Assembly: GCF_003355515.1 (NCBI RefSeq)
Contig: NZ_CP031367.1
Span: forward strand, 310,001-374,000
Reading direction: 5' to 3'
DNA: 64,000 bases
DNA from: Aliarcobacter trophiarum LMG 25534
Lineage (GTDB): Bacteria; Campylobacterota; Campylobacteria; Campylobacterales; Arcobacteraceae
A program made the position numbers and the translations under genes. Below, piece after piece: positions 8,877 to 20,218 of the stretch. Below the pieces are notes generated by a model. The model was not told the origin of the DNA, searched no databases, and worked only from the letters and a program-made list of their open reading frames with translations. Numbering within the stretch: position 1 is the first letter of the stretch; each line of letters opens with the position of its first letter.

Positions 8877-11218
8877 TAATTTAGTCCTTTCACATTTGCC
8901 ACTATATTTTCAAGTTTTTTGATATTTTTATGTAAAGCTATAGATAGTTCTGCTTTATTTTTTTCATTCTCTTCAAAAGTTGAAATTCTATTTTGAAGAG
9001 TCATCTCTTCATTTGTTAATTTTTGTTCAAAGAGCTTTAAAGGAGCATTGAGAGTATTAAAGAAGTTATCAATTAATAAAGAACTAACTTTTTTTGCCTT
9101 TACTTTAATATCATCTTCAATTGTTTTAAATTGTGATTTTATAATATCAGCTATCTTTCTATCAAGCTCATTTAATTTTGTCTCTTTTGCACTACTTACT
9201 GCAACAATTATTTGATTTATCATAATTTCATTATTTGAAGTTAAAAATCCACTCTTAAAATCATCAGCAAAAAAACCTCTAGCATCAAAATTTTCATTTT
9301 TATGTCCCAATGCAAAGCCTAAATCATGATATTTTTGTTCACATTGTTCACCAATTGTTTGAGATTTTTTTATAAATTTATATCTATAATCTCTTATTAC
9401 ATCAATAATTCCATCTTTAATTGCAGTTTCAACTATAACTTTTACTCTTGTATTTTCAGGTCTTTTTTTATCTTTTTGTAAAGAGTATCTAGTATCATTT
9501 ACAACCCTTTGTTTAATAATATTTTGTAACTCAAAAAGTTCGCTTTGTAAAAATGTCTCCAGGGAGTCTATATATGATTTTGCATCATTTTTATAGTAAT
9601 TTATATCTTCACTCATAGATAAAAGAACTCTTTTATTTGTATCTTTTTTCTTATTAAACTCCTCTAATTCAAGCTCTAACTCATCTTTTGATTTGTTTAG
9701 TAAAGTTAGTTCATAGTTGTTAAATCCTATTTGCTTTTCTAATAGTCTATTAATTTGAGTCTTTGCTGATTGAATTACTAAATCACCTTTAGCAGAAGAT
9801 GTTCCAAATAGACTCTCCATGAGATAGTTTTCTATCTCTAGTATTCCTGTATCTTTTAAAGTAAATCCTGCTTCAAGTGCCTCTTTTTCTCTTCCTGTCC
9901 TATGTAAAAGGGCCATATGCCCTGATATTGGAATAAATTTTATAGTTTTTAAAATATGGTCTAATTGAGAGTCTTTATTTTGTGATTTTAGTTGTCTTTG
10001 TATTGAAGTTTTTGTATATTCAATAACCTCTTCAAGATTCTTTTTGCTAACTGTATCAGCTCTTGTAATTACAACTAAAAGTTTAGAAACGTTTTGGTAT
10101 AAAACAGCATCTATAATAAACTCAACATCTTTTAAAGTGGCACTTTGAGAAACATTCATTAAGTGCATCATAATATCACATTTACTAATGTACTCTTTTG
10201 TAATCTCTTCTCTTTGAATAACAGGGTCATCAAGTCCTGGAGTATCAACTATCTCTATACCGTCACTTAAAAACTTAAGATTGCTCCCTAGTTCTACATA
10301 TTTTACAAGGTTACATTTTTTAGCACTATGTTCTGCTGAAGTGTAAGCTTTTAGATTATCTATATCAACTTCATCAAATCTTGAAATAGGTCTTATATAA
10401 TTTTTTAGATTTTCTCCAAAGACTTTATTTGTTTCATCTACAAAATCTCTCATACTTTCCAAGCTTTTTGCACTCTCTTCTATCTTTTCCCACTCTTTTG
10501 TATTCCAATAAAATACCTTTGCATTATTAGTTAAGTTATGTTTTACGATAGTTAAATTTGCAGTTTCAGGAACAACAGCACTACCTAAAATCTCTCTTCC
10601 CATAAGAGCATTTAACATTGTAGATTTCCCAGCATTCATAACACCTGTTATTCCAATAGAAAATTTTTGGCTACTTATATAAGAGTTTATCTCTTCTAAT
10701 TCTAATAAGATTTCTTTGCTTTTTAACTCTATTTTTAATTCATTTAAAGTATTTTCAATAATAACTTTTAACTCTTTAAATGGTGTTTTATTCTCATTTT
10801 CAAGTTTTTTAACATGCTCTAAGTCGCTATTTTCTATATGTTTATTTTCAAATAAAGAGATTAATTTCTTTAATCCATCGGTATTTAGTATATTTTCACT
10901 ATTTAAATACTCAAATGATTCAATTAAAGTAGATATTAAATCCTTAGATGCTTTTGCATAAATTAGTTCAATAATATTGTTTTGAACATTATGAAACTCA
11001 TTTAAATTTGATGGAGTTTTGAGATTTATTTGTTGACAGAGTGTCTTAAATGACTTTAAATTTATATATTTATCATAATTTTTTCTATTTGCACTAATAA
11101 TTAATGCAAATATTGTAAAAGAGTTCTCATCTAATAATATATCAAGAGGCTCAATCTCTAAATTCTTTTGAAAACTAATACCGTGGTACAACAAAAAATA
11201 GTCATTTGCTAAACTCAT
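8876..11218 (-). CDS. dynamin-like GTPase, first of pair (DLP1 type)
   Basis: A 780-residue dynamin-family GTPase. An N-terminal helical extension of about 185 residues precedes the GTPase domain. G1 is GVMNAGKS (192-199), G3 is DTPG (325-328) and G4 is TRAD (385-388). Long helical segments from about 490 to the end fit a stalk. It starts at ATG after AGGAGAG and overlaps the next dynamin gene by one base, so the two are translated together. In C. jejuni the longer partner (DLP1) bridges DLP2 dimers. A strong terminator from the frd side lies only 18 bases upstream, leaving its own promoter unclear. Confidence 0.9.
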   Translation of the reverse strand: MSLANDYFLLYHGISFQKNLEIEPLDILLDENSFTIFALIISANRKNYDKYINLKSFKTLCQQINLKTPSNLNEFHNVQNNIIELIYAKASKDLISTLIESFEYLNSENILNTDGLKKLISLFENKHIENSDLEHVKKLENENKTPFKELKVIIENTLNELKIELKSKEILLELEEINSYISSQKFSIGITGVMNAGKSTMLNALMGREILGSAVVPETANLTIVKHNLTNNAKVFYWNTKEWEKIEESAKSLESMRDFVDETNKVFGENLKNYIRPISRFDEVDIDNLKAYTSAEHSAKKCNLVKYVELGSNLKFLSDGIEIVDTPGLDDPVIQREEITKEYISKCDIMMHLMNVSQSATLKDVEFIIDAVLYQNVSKLLVVITRADTVSKKNLEEVIEYTKTSIQRQLKSQNKDSQLDHILKTIKFIPISGHMALLHRTGREKEALEAGFTLKDTGILEIENYLMESLFGTSSAKGDLVIQSAKTQINRLLEKQIGFNNYELTLLNKSKDELELELEEFNKKKDTNKRVLLSMSEDINYYKNDAKSYIDSLETFLQSELFELQNIIKQRVVNDTRYSLQKDKKRPENTRVKVIVETAIKDGIIDVIRDYRYKFIKKSQTIGEQCEQKYHDLGFALGHKNENFDARGFFADDFKSGFLTSNNEIMINQIIVAVSSAKETKLNELDRKIADIIKSQFKTIEDDIKVKAKKVSSLLIDNFFNTLNAPLKLFEQKLTNEEMTLQNRISTFEENEKNKAELSIALHKNIKKLENIVANVKGLN

Positions 11219-11236
11219 TTATTCTCTCCTAAATAA

Positions 11237-11275
11237 AAAAAGTTAAATATCTATAAGATGATATTTAACTTTTTC
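11237..11275 (-). terminator. intrinsic terminator between frdB and dlp1
   Basis: Arms aaaaagttaaatatc (11237-11251) and gatatttaacttttt (11260-11274) form a long AT-rich stem with a loop of about 8 bases, and T-rich tails on both strands. A second stem, tttatgagagt/actctcataaa (11287-11311), lies just after the frdB stop without a clear T run. Confidence 0.8.
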
Positions 11276-11314
11276 TATTATTCTTATTTATGAGAGTAAA
11301 ACTCTCATAAATTT

Positions 11315-12046
11315 TTATCTAAGTGCTACTAATTTTCTTCTTAAGTAAGCAATTTTCTCTTGTAGAGGTAAATGTTTTGGACAGTGGTCTTCACATGCCA
11401 TTAAAGACATACAACCAAATACTCCATCATCATCACCAATTAATTCATAATAATCTTCCGCTGTTCTGCTATCATGTGGATCTATCTCAAATCTTGCAAC
11501 TCTATTTAATCCAACTGGACCAACAAATTTTGGACGCATTAGCATTGTTCCACAAGAAGCAACACAAATCCCACACTCAATACATCTATCAAGTTCAAAA
11601 GTATCATTTGCAACTTTTGGCTCAACTCTATCTTCAAGTTTTGAAATATCAACTTCATGATTTGAGTGAATCCATGATTCAACTCTTTTACTCATACTAT
11701 CCATCCATTTACCAGTATTTACAGATAAATCTTTGATTAATTCAAATGCAGGCATTGGCATTAATTGTAATTTTCCAGTTGGATAATTTGCAATTAGTGT
11801 TCTACAAGCAAGTGCTGGTTTTCCATTTACCATCATTCCACAACTTCCACAAATTCCAGCTCTACAAACAAAATCAAATGATAAATCAGGATCAAAATTT
11901 TCTCTAATTTGATTTAACGCAATAAAAAGAGTCATTCCTGCTGTCTCTTCCAATTTATATTCTACAAAGTGAGGTTTTGAAACCTTACTTCTAGGATTAT
12001 ATTTAAGAACTGAAATTGTAATTTCTCTACCTTTTTGTGCGCTCAT
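11315..12046 (-). CDS. frdB: fumarate reductase iron-sulfur subunit
   Basis: Relays electrons from the haem subunit to the flavin subunit. In the 243-residue protein the [2Fe-2S] ligands are C61, C66, C69 and C81. The C-terminal domain has C155, C158, C161 and C165 together with C212, C218 and C222, for the [4Fe-4S] and [3Fe-4S] clusters. It is the last gene of frdCAB; its ATG shares one base with the frdA stop. The order C-A-B and the long N-terminus match Wolinella and Campylobacter menaquinol:fumarate reductases. Two stem-loops follow its stop. Confidence 0.97.
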   Translation of the reverse strand: MSAQKGREITISVLKYNPRSKVSKPHFVEYKLEETAGMTLFIALNQIRENFDPDLSFDFVCRAGICGSCGMMVNGKPALACRTLIANYPTGKLQLMPMPAFELIKDLSVNTGKWMDSMSKRVESWIHSNHEVDISKLEDRVEPKVANDTFELDRCIECGICVASCGTMLMRPKFVGPVGLNRVARFEIDPHDSRTAEDYYELIGDDDGVFGCMSLMACEDHCPKHLPLQEKIAYLRRKLVALR

Positions 12047-14031
12047 TATTTATCTCCTGCTCTTTCATTTTTATCTTTATAGTTCATTGGTAAACTAAAT
12101 GGCATTAACGCATGTTGGATTTCATGTCTATCTTTACCTTCAGCTTCTAATTTCTCTCTTAAACTATCAACCTCTTCTTGTCTTTTTGCAGATAATTCAT
12201 GTTCAATAATCATCCCTTTTGCACCATATCCTCTAAATGCAGGTGGCATCTCCATTTTCATAATATCAAGAGCTTCATAAGTAATAGTTGGTTCCATATC
12301 ATTTTTATTTGGCCATGAAGTAAGAGTTCTATTTAACCAGTTTTTGTCATCTCTTAAAAGATAATCTTCTCTATAGTGTGCACCTCTACTTTCAGTTCTC
12401 TCTCTTGCACCTTTAGCAACACAAAGAGCTACTTTAAGCATCATAGGAACTCTATAAGCCTCTTCAAGCTCAGGATTTCCAGCTCTCTCTTTTGATTTAA
12501 TATTAATCTGTTTTGTTTTAGCTAAAAGTTCTTTTAACTCTTCAACAGCTTCTTTTAATGGCTCACCACTTCTAAAAATACCAACTTTATCATCCATTAA
12601 TTGTTTCATTCGATTTTTTATTTTAAAAATATCTTCATTACCATTGTAAGATAGTAGTTCATTAATATAAGTATCTTGCTCATCTAAGAATTTTTGTACA
12701 GTTTTTGTAGGGATTGTCACATCATTTGAAAGACAATAATCAGCAAAATAGTTACCAATAATCATACCTGCAACAACTGTTTCAGATACTGAGTTTCCAC
12801 CTAATCTATTAAATCCATGCATATCCCAACAAGCAGCTTCACCACAAGCAAATAGTCCTGCTAAGTTTTGTGATTCACCTGTTGGTTTTGTTCTAATCCC
12901 ACCCATTGAGTAGTGTTGCATTGGAAGAACTGGTGCCCAACCTTTTGGTCCTTCATCAGCTGGATCAATTCCATTAAATATTTGACAAATCTCTTGAACA
13001 TCTCTTAAGTTTTTCTCAATATGCTCTCGCCCTAGAATAGAAATATCTAACCAAACATGGTATCCATAAGGAGAAGGAACACCTTTTCCATTTCTAATAT
13101 GTTCAATCATTCTTCTACTTACAACATCTCTTGAAGCTAGTTCTTTTTTCTCAGGCTCATAATCTGGCATAAATCTGTGACCATCAACATCTCTTAAAAT
13201 TCCACCATCTCCTCTACAACCTTCTGTTAATAGAATTCCAGATGGTACAATTGGAGTTGGGTGAAACTGTACAGCTTCCATATTTCCTAAAGTTGCAATT
13301 CCAGTTTCAAGTGCAATAGCAGCACCTGTACCTTCACAAATTACAGCATTTGTTGTTTGTTTAAATACTCTTCCATATCCACCTGTTGCTATACATGTAC
13401 CTTTTGCAACATAAGCTTCTAATTCACCAGTAATTAAATCTCTAACAATTGCTCCATAACATCTTCCATTTTCATGAATTAAGCTAATAGCCTCTTTTCT
13501 ATCTCTAATATCAACATCATGTTTTAAAGCTTCATTTGCAACACCAAAAAGCATTGTATGTCCTGTTGCATCAGCTGTGTAACAAGTTCTCCATTTTTTT
13601 GTACCACCAAAGTCTCTTGATGTAATAAGACCATGTCTATCTTCATCTTCAGTAATAGTTGTTTTTTTAGCATTTATAACAGCTTCTCTAGTTCCTTTTT
13701 CAACTCTACTCCAAGGAACTCCCCACGATGCAAGTTCTCTAATTGCCTTTGGTGCAGTATGAACAAACATTCTAGCAACATCTTGGTCACATCCCCAGTC
13801 AGAACCTTTTACTGTATCTTCAAAATGTAGATCTTCATTATCTCCATCAGACATTTTAGAGTTACCTAAACTTGCTTGCATCCCACCTTGAGCAGCAGCA
13901 CTATGAGATCTTTTTACTGGAACTAAAGATAAAACAATTGTACTCAAACCTTTTTTTTGTGCAGCAACTGCAGCTCTAAGACCAGCTAGTCCTCCACCAA
14001 TAACTAGTGCATCACAGTAATTTATTTTCAT
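12046..14031 (-). CDS. frdA: fumarate reductase flavoprotein subunit
   Basis: Catalytic subunit that reduces fumarate (or oxidises succinate) on the cytoplasmic side. The 661-residue protein has the FAD dinucleotide motif [10 protein letters not shown] (12-21) and the covalent flavin histidine H43 in [10 protein letters not shown]. Active-site segments include [11 protein letters not shown] and the arginine-containing [12 protein letters not shown] near residue 575. Length matches the Wolinella-type subunit. It overlaps frdC and frdB by one base each, so the three subunits are made in step. Confidence 0.98.
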   Translation of the reverse strand: MKINYCDALVIGGGLAGLRAAVAAQKKGLSTIVLSLVPVKRSHSAAAQGGMQASLGNSKMSDGDNEDLHFEDTVKGSDWGCDQDVARMFVHTAPKAIRELASWGVPWSRVEKGTREAVINAKKTTITEDEDRHGLITSRDFGGTKKWRTCYTADATGHTMLFGVANEALKHDVDIRDRKEAISLIHENGRCYGAIVRDLITGELEAYVAKGTCIATGGYGRVFKQTTNAVICEGTGAAIALETGIATLGNMEAVQFHPTPIVPSGILLTEGCRGDGGILRDVDGHRFMPDYEPEKKELASRDVVSRRMIEHIRNGKGVPSPYGYHVWLDISILGREHIEKNLRDVQEICQIFNGIDPADEGPKGWAPVLPMQHYSMGGIRTKPTGESQNLAGLFACGEAACWDMHGFNRLGGNSVSETVVAGMIIGNYFADYCLSNDVTIPTKTVQKFLDEQDTYINELLSYNGNEDIFKIKNRMKQLMDDKVGIFRSGEPLKEAVEELKELLAKTKQINIKSKERAGNPELEEAYRVPMMLKVALCVAKGARERTESRGAHYREDYLLRDDKNWLNRTLTSWPNKNDMEPTITYEALDIMKMEMPPAFRGYGAKGMIIEHELSAKRQEEVDSLREKLEAEGKDRHEIQHALMPFSLPMNYKDKNERAGDK

Positions 14032-14831
14032 TATGCTAATCCTCCAATGCTTTTAGCTTTTAAGTTATAATTGATGATATGTGCAGATGGTTTAAATGAA
14101 TCTCTAGGAATGTTATTTTTAGAGTTTTCGTAACCAATTTTCATATAAGCAGCAAGAGAAGCAAAACCTAATACTAAGAAGAACACAGTTAATGCCCATT
14201 TAAGTTTTTTAAGTGCTTTTCTAGTAGCTCTTGGGTTTGCTCCATCAAACCAACCCCATTTTACACAAAGTCTATAAAGACCAATTGTTCCATGGAACTC
14301 TACAGCTAAAAGAAGTAAAATATATAGTGGCCACATATACTCTTCCCAAACTCTAGCACTACTTTCATATGGTCCTATTTGATCAGGATGAGTCATAATT
14401 ATGTATAAATGAACAGATCCTAAAAAGAACATTGCAAATCCAGTATATGCTTGAATAAACCACAGTTTTGTATCATCATGACCCATACTTTTTGCATGAG
14501 CTTTAATTACTTGATACTGTTTGAAGTTACCTGGTAATTTTCTCATACCTAAAGCTGCATGAACAATAAAAATTATAAAAATAACAAGAGCTGCAATAGA
14601 TACTAAAAGAGGATTTCCATCTTCGAATATAAAGCTTCCTTCAAGTAATTTTGTTACTTGATACATAAAATCGTTTGACACCAAAATTGATGCAACAAGC
14701 ATCATATGTGCCCACATAAATAAAGCTAAAAAACCACCTGTAAAACTTTGAATAAAGTCAAGTTTTGCAGGTAATCTACTTTTTTTCCCTTCTTCGGTTT
14801 TCCCTAAATAACCCTCTACTAGGTCACTCAT
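14031..14831 (-). CDS. frdC: fumarate reductase dihaem cytochrome b subunit
   Basis: Membrane anchor that oxidises menaquinol and carries two haems b. The 266-residue protein has five predicted membrane helices. Histidines H42, H91, H141 and H180 fall at the positions of the four Wolinella haem ligands, each shifted by two residues. Glutamates E64 and E178 match the quinol-site and E-pathway glutamates of that enzyme. This places it in the B-type, electroneutral quinol:fumarate reductase class. It is the first gene of frdCAB; a TATAAT element lies about 45 bases upstream, and the ribosome site is AAGGATGG. Confidence 0.97.
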   Translation of the reverse strand: MSDLVEGYLGKTEEGKKSRLPAKLDFIQSFTGGFLALFMWAHMMLVASILVSNDFMYQVTKLLEGSFIFEDGNPLLVSIAALVIFIIFIVHAALGMRKLPGNFKQYQVIKAHAKSMGHDDTKLWFIQAYTGFAMFFLGSVHLYIIMTHPDQIGPYESSARVWEEYMWPLYILLLLAVEFHGTIGLYRLCVKWGWFDGANPRATRKALKKLKWALTVFFLVLGFASLAAYMKIGYENSKNNIPRDSFKPSAHIINYNLKAKSIGGLA

Positions 14832-14876
14832 TTGCCATCCTTTTCTTTAGATTTAGATTTCACAACATGATATCAA

Positions 14877-14882
14877 ATTATA
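14877..14882 (-). promoter_or_regulatory. putative frdCAB -10 element
   Basis: TATAAT on the minus strand within CCTATAATTTG, 45 bases upstream of the frdC start. No recognisable -35 box. Confidence 0.5.
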
Positions 14883-14939
14883 GGTTTAAAATTAATCAAT
14901 AAAAGGGGGTTTTTGATAAAAAAATATAAAAGAATGTAA

Positions 14940-14976
14940 AAAAGTGACATTTAGTCCATTTATAGTGGACTAAATG
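14940..14976 (-). terminator. intrinsic terminator of the nuo operon
   Basis: A perfect 11-bp stem (14948-14958 with 14966-14976) and a 7-base loop, followed on the minus strand by CACTTTTTTAC. It lies about 40 bases beyond the nuoN stop and ahead of the frd promoter. Confidence 0.85.
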
Positions 14977-15014
14977 CAAAAATAGGGACTTTTACTATGC
15001 TACTAAAATACTCA

Positions 15015-16532
15015 TTATAAAAATAGAGATTTTACAGCTAATTGCGCAAAGTTTATCAAAGTATCTATATTTAGTACTGGAATAAAGAATACAACAGCTG
15101 ATCCGATACCACCAACAATAGTTAAAATTGCAACAAAAAGTATTGCATAAGTTGAAACTCTACTATCATTGAAATCTTCACTTATACACTCCTCTTTTGG
15201 AGGGTAAAAGTACATAACGGCAATTAATCTTAAATAGTAATACATAGAAACTATTGTAGCAAAAATAGCAAAAACAGCTAAAGCAACATATCCAGCTTTT
15301 AACGCTTCTGTAAATACATAAACTTTTCCTATAAATCCAATAGTTCCAGGAATCCCAGCTAGCGATAACATAAAAATTGTCATCATTGCTGCTAGAAATG
15401 GTCTTTGTTTTGCTAAACCCTTAAAATCATCAAAAGTAACTTTTATATTTGTCTCTGAGATAATATGAGAAGCTAATCCAAATGCACCTAATGCAGATAC
15501 TAAATATGCAATTAGATAAAACATTATTGAGTATGCAGCATCCATATTTACTATTTCACCATTTGTATAGCTTAAAGCAATAAAGGCAAGAAGTAAATAT
15601 CCTGTATGAACTATTGAAGATGCTGCTAACATTCTTTTTACAATATCTTGAGTAATTGCAAGCCACGTTCCAAATAGAAGAGTTAATATAATTACAACTT
15701 CTAAAACTGTATCCCAGAAATCTATAATTGGGGCTATGTAGTCCAAAATTAATCTTAAGAAAAATGAGAATATAGCAATTTTAAAAGTAGATGCCATATA
15801 TGCTGTAATTATCATAGGTGCACCTCTATAAATATCTAGTACCCATGATTGGAAAGGAAATGCTGCAATTTTGAAAAGAAATGTAAATAAAATTAGAGTC
15901 AATCCAATATATAATAACTCAAGGTTTTCACTAGAGTTTGTCATAATATAGCTATAAATATCACTTAAGTTTGTACTTGAAACTGATCCAAAAACCAAAA
16001 CAAGACCTAATAAGAAGAAAGTTCCAATAAAAGCACCTAATACTAGGTATTTAAATATAGCTTCAACTCTTTTTGAATCATCACTATTGTAACCAACCAT
16101 AATATACACACTAAATGAAGCAATTTCTAAAGCTATAAATGCAGTTATTAGCTCATTTGCTTGTGCTAAAACCATCATTCCAAATAGAGCAAATAATAAA
16201 ATACTAAAGAATTCACCTTTGAAATAACTTCTATGTTGTAAATAGTGCTCACCAATTAAAATTGTTAATAAAGTACCTAAAATAAGTAGTATATTAAAGA
16301 AATTTGAAAAAGTATCAAATGTTAAAACATTATTAAAAAAGCTCTCATAAGGTTGAACCGAATATAGAGTATTTGCATTTAAAAGAGCAAATACTAAGGC
16401 AGCTATTAAAAATAAAGATGATACAAAGATATGACTTTTTACACTAATTTTTTCATACATACTCATAAATAGTAGAGCAATAGCCCCAAATAAAACCAAT
16501 AGAGTTGGAATTAAATAAATAAAATTACTCAT
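15015..16532 (-). CDS. nuoN: complex I subunit NuoN
   Basis: Antiporter-like, proton-pumping membrane subunit of NADH:quinone oxidoreductase. The 505-residue protein is highly hydrophobic with about 14 helices. It keeps the Mrp-antiporter-type lysine and histidine helices ([14 protein letters not shown] near 226-239, [14 protein letters not shown] near 308-321). It is the last gene of the operon, overlaps nuoM by four bases, and is followed by an intrinsic terminator. Length and motifs are normal. Confidence 0.97.
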   Translation of the reverse strand: MSNFIYLIPTLLVLFGAIALLFMSMYEKISVKSHIFVSSLFLIAALVFALLNANTLYSVQPYESFFNNVLTFDTFSNFFNILLILGTLLTILIGEHYLQHRSYFKGEFFSILLFALFGMMVLAQANELITAFIALEIASFSVYIMVGYNSDDSKRVEAIFKYLVLGAFIGTFFLLGLVLVFGSVSSTNLSDIYSYIMTNSSENLELLYIGLTLILFTFLFKIAAFPFQSWVLDIYRGAPMIITAYMASTFKIAIFSFFLRLILDYIAPIIDFWDTVLEVVIILTLLFGTWLAITQDIVKRMLAASSIVHTGYLLLAFIALSYTNGEIVNMDAAYSIMFYLIAYLVSALGAFGLASHIISETNIKVTFDDFKGLAKQRPFLAAMMTIFMLSLAGIPGTIGFIGKVYVFTEALKAGYVALAVFAIFATIVSMYYYLRLIAVMYFYPPKEECISEDFNDSRVSTYAILFVAILTIVGGIGSAVVFFIPVLNIDTLINFAQLAVKSLFL

Positions 16533-18016
16533 CTTGTTGCTCCAATTTGTAAAATATCTTGTAAGTAGTGTGTAACTGTTGGTTCAAATTTATCTATAAA
16601 AACTTCTGGATAAAATCCCATAACAAACACTAATACAACCCATGGAACAAGTCCAACTATCTCTTTGATTTTTAAATCTCTCATCTTAAGTTCTGCAGAA
16701 CCTTCAGGTCTATCTTGCAAAATTGCTCTTTGGAACATCCAAAGCATATATGAAGCTCCAATAATAACTGAAAGTGCAGCAACTATTCCTAAATAGATGT
16801 TGAAGTTAAATACTCCAAAAATTATAAGAAGTTCAGATACAAAACCATTAGTCCCTGGTAATCCAACATTTGCAAAAAGCATAACAGCAAATACAAAAGT
16901 AAATATTGGTGCTTTTTTTGCAATTCCACCTAAATCTTTTATAGTTTTAAAGCCTGTTTGTTCTTGCATTAATCCTACTAGTAAAAATAGTGCCCCCGTT
17001 GCTATTGCATGGGCAATTATTAAATATAATGCTCCATTTATACCATAAGAGTTTAGTGAGAAAATACCAGCAGCTATAAAACTTAAGTGAGAAGCTGATG
17101 AGTATGCAAACATTCTTTTAATATCATCTTGCATAAGTGCAGCAATACCAAAATATACAAGACCAAAAAGACCAATTATTACAAACCAAGTTGAAAACTC
17201 AATATAAACTTCAGGGAATAGAGGTATCATAAATCTTAAAACTGCATAAACTCCAAGTTTTGCCATAATAGAAGATAGTAAAAATACAGCTCCAGTTGGT
17301 GCATTTTTATATGTCTCCATAATCCAAGTATGTAGTGGAAATAGTGGAATTTTTATAGCAAATGCTATTAAAAACGCCAAGAATAACCAAACTTTCGTAT
17401 TATACTCAAGAGTAGATATCTGCATTAGTTTATCATAAGAAAAAGACCAAATACCAAACTCATTATGATGAGCAACACCTAAATATAGTATTGCAACAAG
17501 CATTAGAAGTGAACCAGCCATTGTATAAACTGTTACTTTTATTGTTGTAAAAACTTTATTACCAAAACCATATTGACCTATCATTAAAAATACAGGTAAA
17601 AGCATAACTTCCCAGAAAAAGTAAAATAATATTACATCAAGAGATAATAAAGCTCCTGTAACACCACTTTGAACTAAAAGCATATTTATCCAATACCCTT
17701 TTGTTTTCCCTTCCCATAAAAGAAGATAAGAAGTTGGAATTAAAATAGCAATCATCATTAAGATAGTTAATGAAATTCCATCTAAGCCAATATAGTAATT
17801 TATACCATATGTTTCAATCCAAATAACATTTGTTACAAACTGCATTCCAGAACTTGGTTCAAATTCTAAATAAAGTTTAAGCACAAGTGCTAAAATAACC
17901 GTAGTTGTAAGAAATGCAATATTTCTTATAGTATTTACATCTCTAGTTGTTATCATTAAACCCAATGCTACAATAGCGGGTAAAAATATAATAAATGAAA
18001 GAATATCTGCACTCAT
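16529..18016 (-). CDS. nuoM: complex I subunit NuoM
   Basis: Antiporter-like proton-pumping subunit of 495 residues with about 14 predicted membrane helices. Typical segments are [11 protein letters not shown] near 78-88, the conserved-glutamate helix [19 protein letters not shown] near 132-150, [18 protein letters not shown] near 221-238 and [13 protein letters not shown] near 296-308. It starts one base after nuoL and overlaps nuoN by four bases. Nothing unusual was seen. Confidence 0.97.
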   Translation of the reverse strand: MSADILSFIIFLPAIVALGLMITTRDVNTIRNIAFLTTTVILALVLKLYLEFEPSSGMQFVTNVIWIETYGINYYIGLDGISLTILMMIAILIPTSYLLLWEGKTKGYWINMLLVQSGVTGALLSLDVILFYFFWEVMLLPVFLMIGQYGFGNKVFTTIKVTVYTMAGSLLMLVAILYLGVAHHNEFGIWSFSYDKLMQISTLEYNTKVWLFLAFLIAFAIKIPLFPLHTWIMETYKNAPTGAVFLLSSIMAKLGVYAVLRFMIPLFPEVYIEFSTWFVIIGLFGLVYFGIAALMQDDIKRMFAYSSASHLSFIAAGIFSLNSYGINGALYLIIAHAIATGALFLLVGLMQEQTGFKTIKDLGGIAKKAPIFTFVFAVMLFANVGLPGTNGFVSELLIIFGVFNFNIYLGIVAALSVIIGASYMLWMFQRAILQDRPEGSAELKMRDLKIKEIVGLVPWVVLVFVMGFYPEVFIDKFEPTVTHYLQDILQIGATR

Positions 18017-18017
18017 A

Positions 18018-19904
18018 TTATAACCCTAATTTTAAATATAGATATACAAATATACAACTCATTCCAGCAAGCATAAATACTGCATAGAATCGTACATTTG
18101 CATTTTGTATTAATGCTACTTTTCTTCCAATAGCCACAAATCCAACTGAACACTTCATAATAAATGCATCAATAATTTTTGCATCTAAAACTTTATCAAT
18201 AAAACAAGATATCGCTTTTGAACTTCTTACAAAAACAAAATCATAAAGTTCATCAACATAAAGTTTTCTTCCAACAAAACCAACCTCAAGCTCAGGTTTT
18301 TCTAAATCATAATTTGCATATTTTTTGTATGCAATGAATATTCCTAAAGCTGCTACAATAACAGATAGTGCCATTAAAATATACTCAGTGCTATGAGACA
18401 GAGTGATTGTTTTTGAGTTTAAGCTTCCTAACCAACTATCAACCATATGACTTCCTCCAAATATAGAAGGAAGATTTAAGAATCCAGCTCCAATAGCTCC
18501 AATAGCTAAAACTAAAAGTGGAAAAGTAATAGTTCTACTTGTATAAACATACTCTTTATCATGTCCATTTGGAGTAACAAAAACTATAAAATATAGTCTA
18601 AACATATAAAATGCAGTTAAAAATGCAGTAAATAGTGCTATTGCATAAATCACATAGTGTTCCTCTTGGAATGCAGCTGCTAAAATTGCATCTTTAGAGA
18701 AAAATCCTGAAAATGGTGGAATTCCTGAAATTGCAATAACCCCTACTAAAAATGTTGCAGAAATTATTGGTAAAATTGCTCTATGTTTAGCAATATTAAA
18801 TATATTTTGTTCATGATGAAGAGCAATTATAACTCCACCAGCTCCCATGAATAGCATAGCTTTAAAGAATGCATGAGTGAAAACATGGAAAAGTCCACTT
18901 GAGTAAAACCCAAGTCCAACTGCTATAAACATATATCCTAATTGGCTCATAGTTGAGTATGCAAGGATTTTTTTAATATCAGTTTGTCTTGTAGCAATAA
19001 TCGCTGCAAGAAGAGCTGAAAATGCTCCAATATACGCTATAAATGTTCCTATTTCTTCTATTCCACTATATAAGAAGTGAAATCTTGCAACCATATAAAC
19101 CCCAGCAGTTACCATTGTTGCTGCGTGAATTAGTGCTGAAATTGGTGTTGGTCCTGCCATTGCATCTGGAAGCCATGTATAAAGAGGAATTTGAGCAGAT
19201 TTCCCCATAGCTCCTACAAATAGTAAAAACCCAGCTAAAAGTAACCAACCATTTGTAGTATTTCCTAAATTTGCCTCAATAGATGAAAAAGAGAGATCAA
19301 CTTGACCTAAAGCAAAAAATAGTGTAGCAACTCCTAGTAAAAATCCAAAATCTCCAACTCTGTTTACTATAAATGCTTTATTTGCAGCTTCAACATTTTC
19401 TTTACTTCCATAATAGAATTTAATTAAAAGATATGAACAAACTCCAACTCCTTCCCATCCTATAAATAAAATTACTGGATTATCTGCAAGAACTAGAATA
19501 AGCATTGATGCTAAAAAAAGATTAAAATAGGCAAAGAATTTACCAAATCCCTCATCACCTTTCATATATCCAACAGCATAGATATGAATTAACCATCCAA
19601 CAAATGTAACAAACATTGACATAAAAATAGATAGATTATCCCCTAAAAATGCCATATCAACATTTAAGTTTTCTACATTTAACCATGTAAATAGGTGTTG
19701 TTTAAAAATAATTTTCTCTTCAAGCATTCTTAAAAATAGGCTAAGAGTGATTAAAAAAGCAATTAAAGGAGTTAATGTTCCAATTATTGCAAAATAGTTT
19801 TGTGAAATTTTTTGTTTTTTAATATTATAGAAATATAAACCACCATTTAAAATAGCTCCTAACAAAGGAGATAAAATTATCCAAATTAAAAGATTTGTAC
19901 TCAT
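18018..19904 (-). CDS. nuoL: complex I subunit NuoL
   Basis: The largest antiporter-like subunit, 628 residues, which carries the long amphipathic helix running along the membrane arm. Conserved segments are FIGWEGVGVCSYLLI near 147-161, GAMGKSAQIPLYTWLPDAM near 232-250, and ILAYSTMSQLGYM near 315-327. The hydrophilic segment near 530-590 (KYANYDLEKPELEV...) precedes the C-terminal helix. It overlaps nuoK by four bases and is separated from nuoM by one base. Confidence 0.97.
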   Translation of the reverse strand: MSTNLLIWIILSPLLGAILNGGLYFYNIKKQKISQNYFAIIGTLTPLIAFLITLSLFLRMLEEKIIFKQHLFTWLNVENLNVDMAFLGDNLSIFMSMFVTFVGWLIHIYAVGYMKGDEGFGKFFAYFNLFLASMLILVLADNPVILFIGWEGVGVCSYLLIKFYYGSKENVEAANKAFIVNRVGDFGFLLGVATLFFALGQVDLSFSSIEANLGNTTNGWLLLAGFLLFVGAMGKSAQIPLYTWLPDAMAGPTPISALIHAATMVTAGVYMVARFHFLYSGIEEIGTFIAYIGAFSALLAAIIATRQTDIKKILAYSTMSQLGYMFIAVGLGFYSSGLFHVFTHAFFKAMLFMGAGGVIIALHHEQNIFNIAKHRAILPIISATFLVGVIAISGIPPFSGFFSKDAILAAAFQEEHYVIYAIALFTAFLTAFYMFRLYFIVFVTPNGHDKEYVYTSRTITFPLLVLAIGAIGAGFLNLPSIFGGSHMVDSWLGSLNSKTITLSHSTEYILMALSVIVAALGIFIAYKKYANYDLEKPELEVGFVGRKLYVDELYDFVFVRSSKAISCFIDKVLDAKIIDAFIMKCSVGFVAIGRKVALIQNANVRFYAVFMLAGMSCIFVYLYLKLGL

Positions 19905-20215
19905 CTTTTTTCTCCTTGTGATAGAGATGTAAATAGATCTGTATCTAAAGATTTTTTAGATCTAAATAGCAATATTACTATTGACAAAAATATAGCAGCT
20001 TCAGCTGCAGCAATAGAGATAACCATAATAGAGATAATTTGTGGTTCAATATTAAAATGGTATCTTGCAAATGTTACTAAAAATAGATTTACTCCATTTA
20101 GCATAAGCTCAAGAGACATATAAATTACAAATATATTTCTTCTTGCAATTACTCCAATAGCACCTATTGAGAATAAAATCATAGATACAAAGGCATAAGA
20201 ACTAAGTGTTATCAT
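19901..20215 (-). CDS. nuoK: complex I subunit NuoK
   Basis: A 104-residue membrane subunit with three helices. It holds the conserved membrane glutamates in YMSLELMLNGVNL (near residue 36) and AAAEAAIFLSIVILL (near residue 72), which belong to the proton-coupling E-channel. It starts three bases after nuoJ and overlaps nuoL by four bases. Length is standard for the family. Confidence 0.97.
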   Translation of the reverse strand: MITLSSYAFVSMILFSIGAIGVIARRNIFVIYMSLELMLNGVNLFLVTFARYHFNIEPQIISIMVISIAAAEAAIFLSIVILLFRSKKSLDTDLFTSLSQGEKR

Positions 20216-20218
20216 CTT

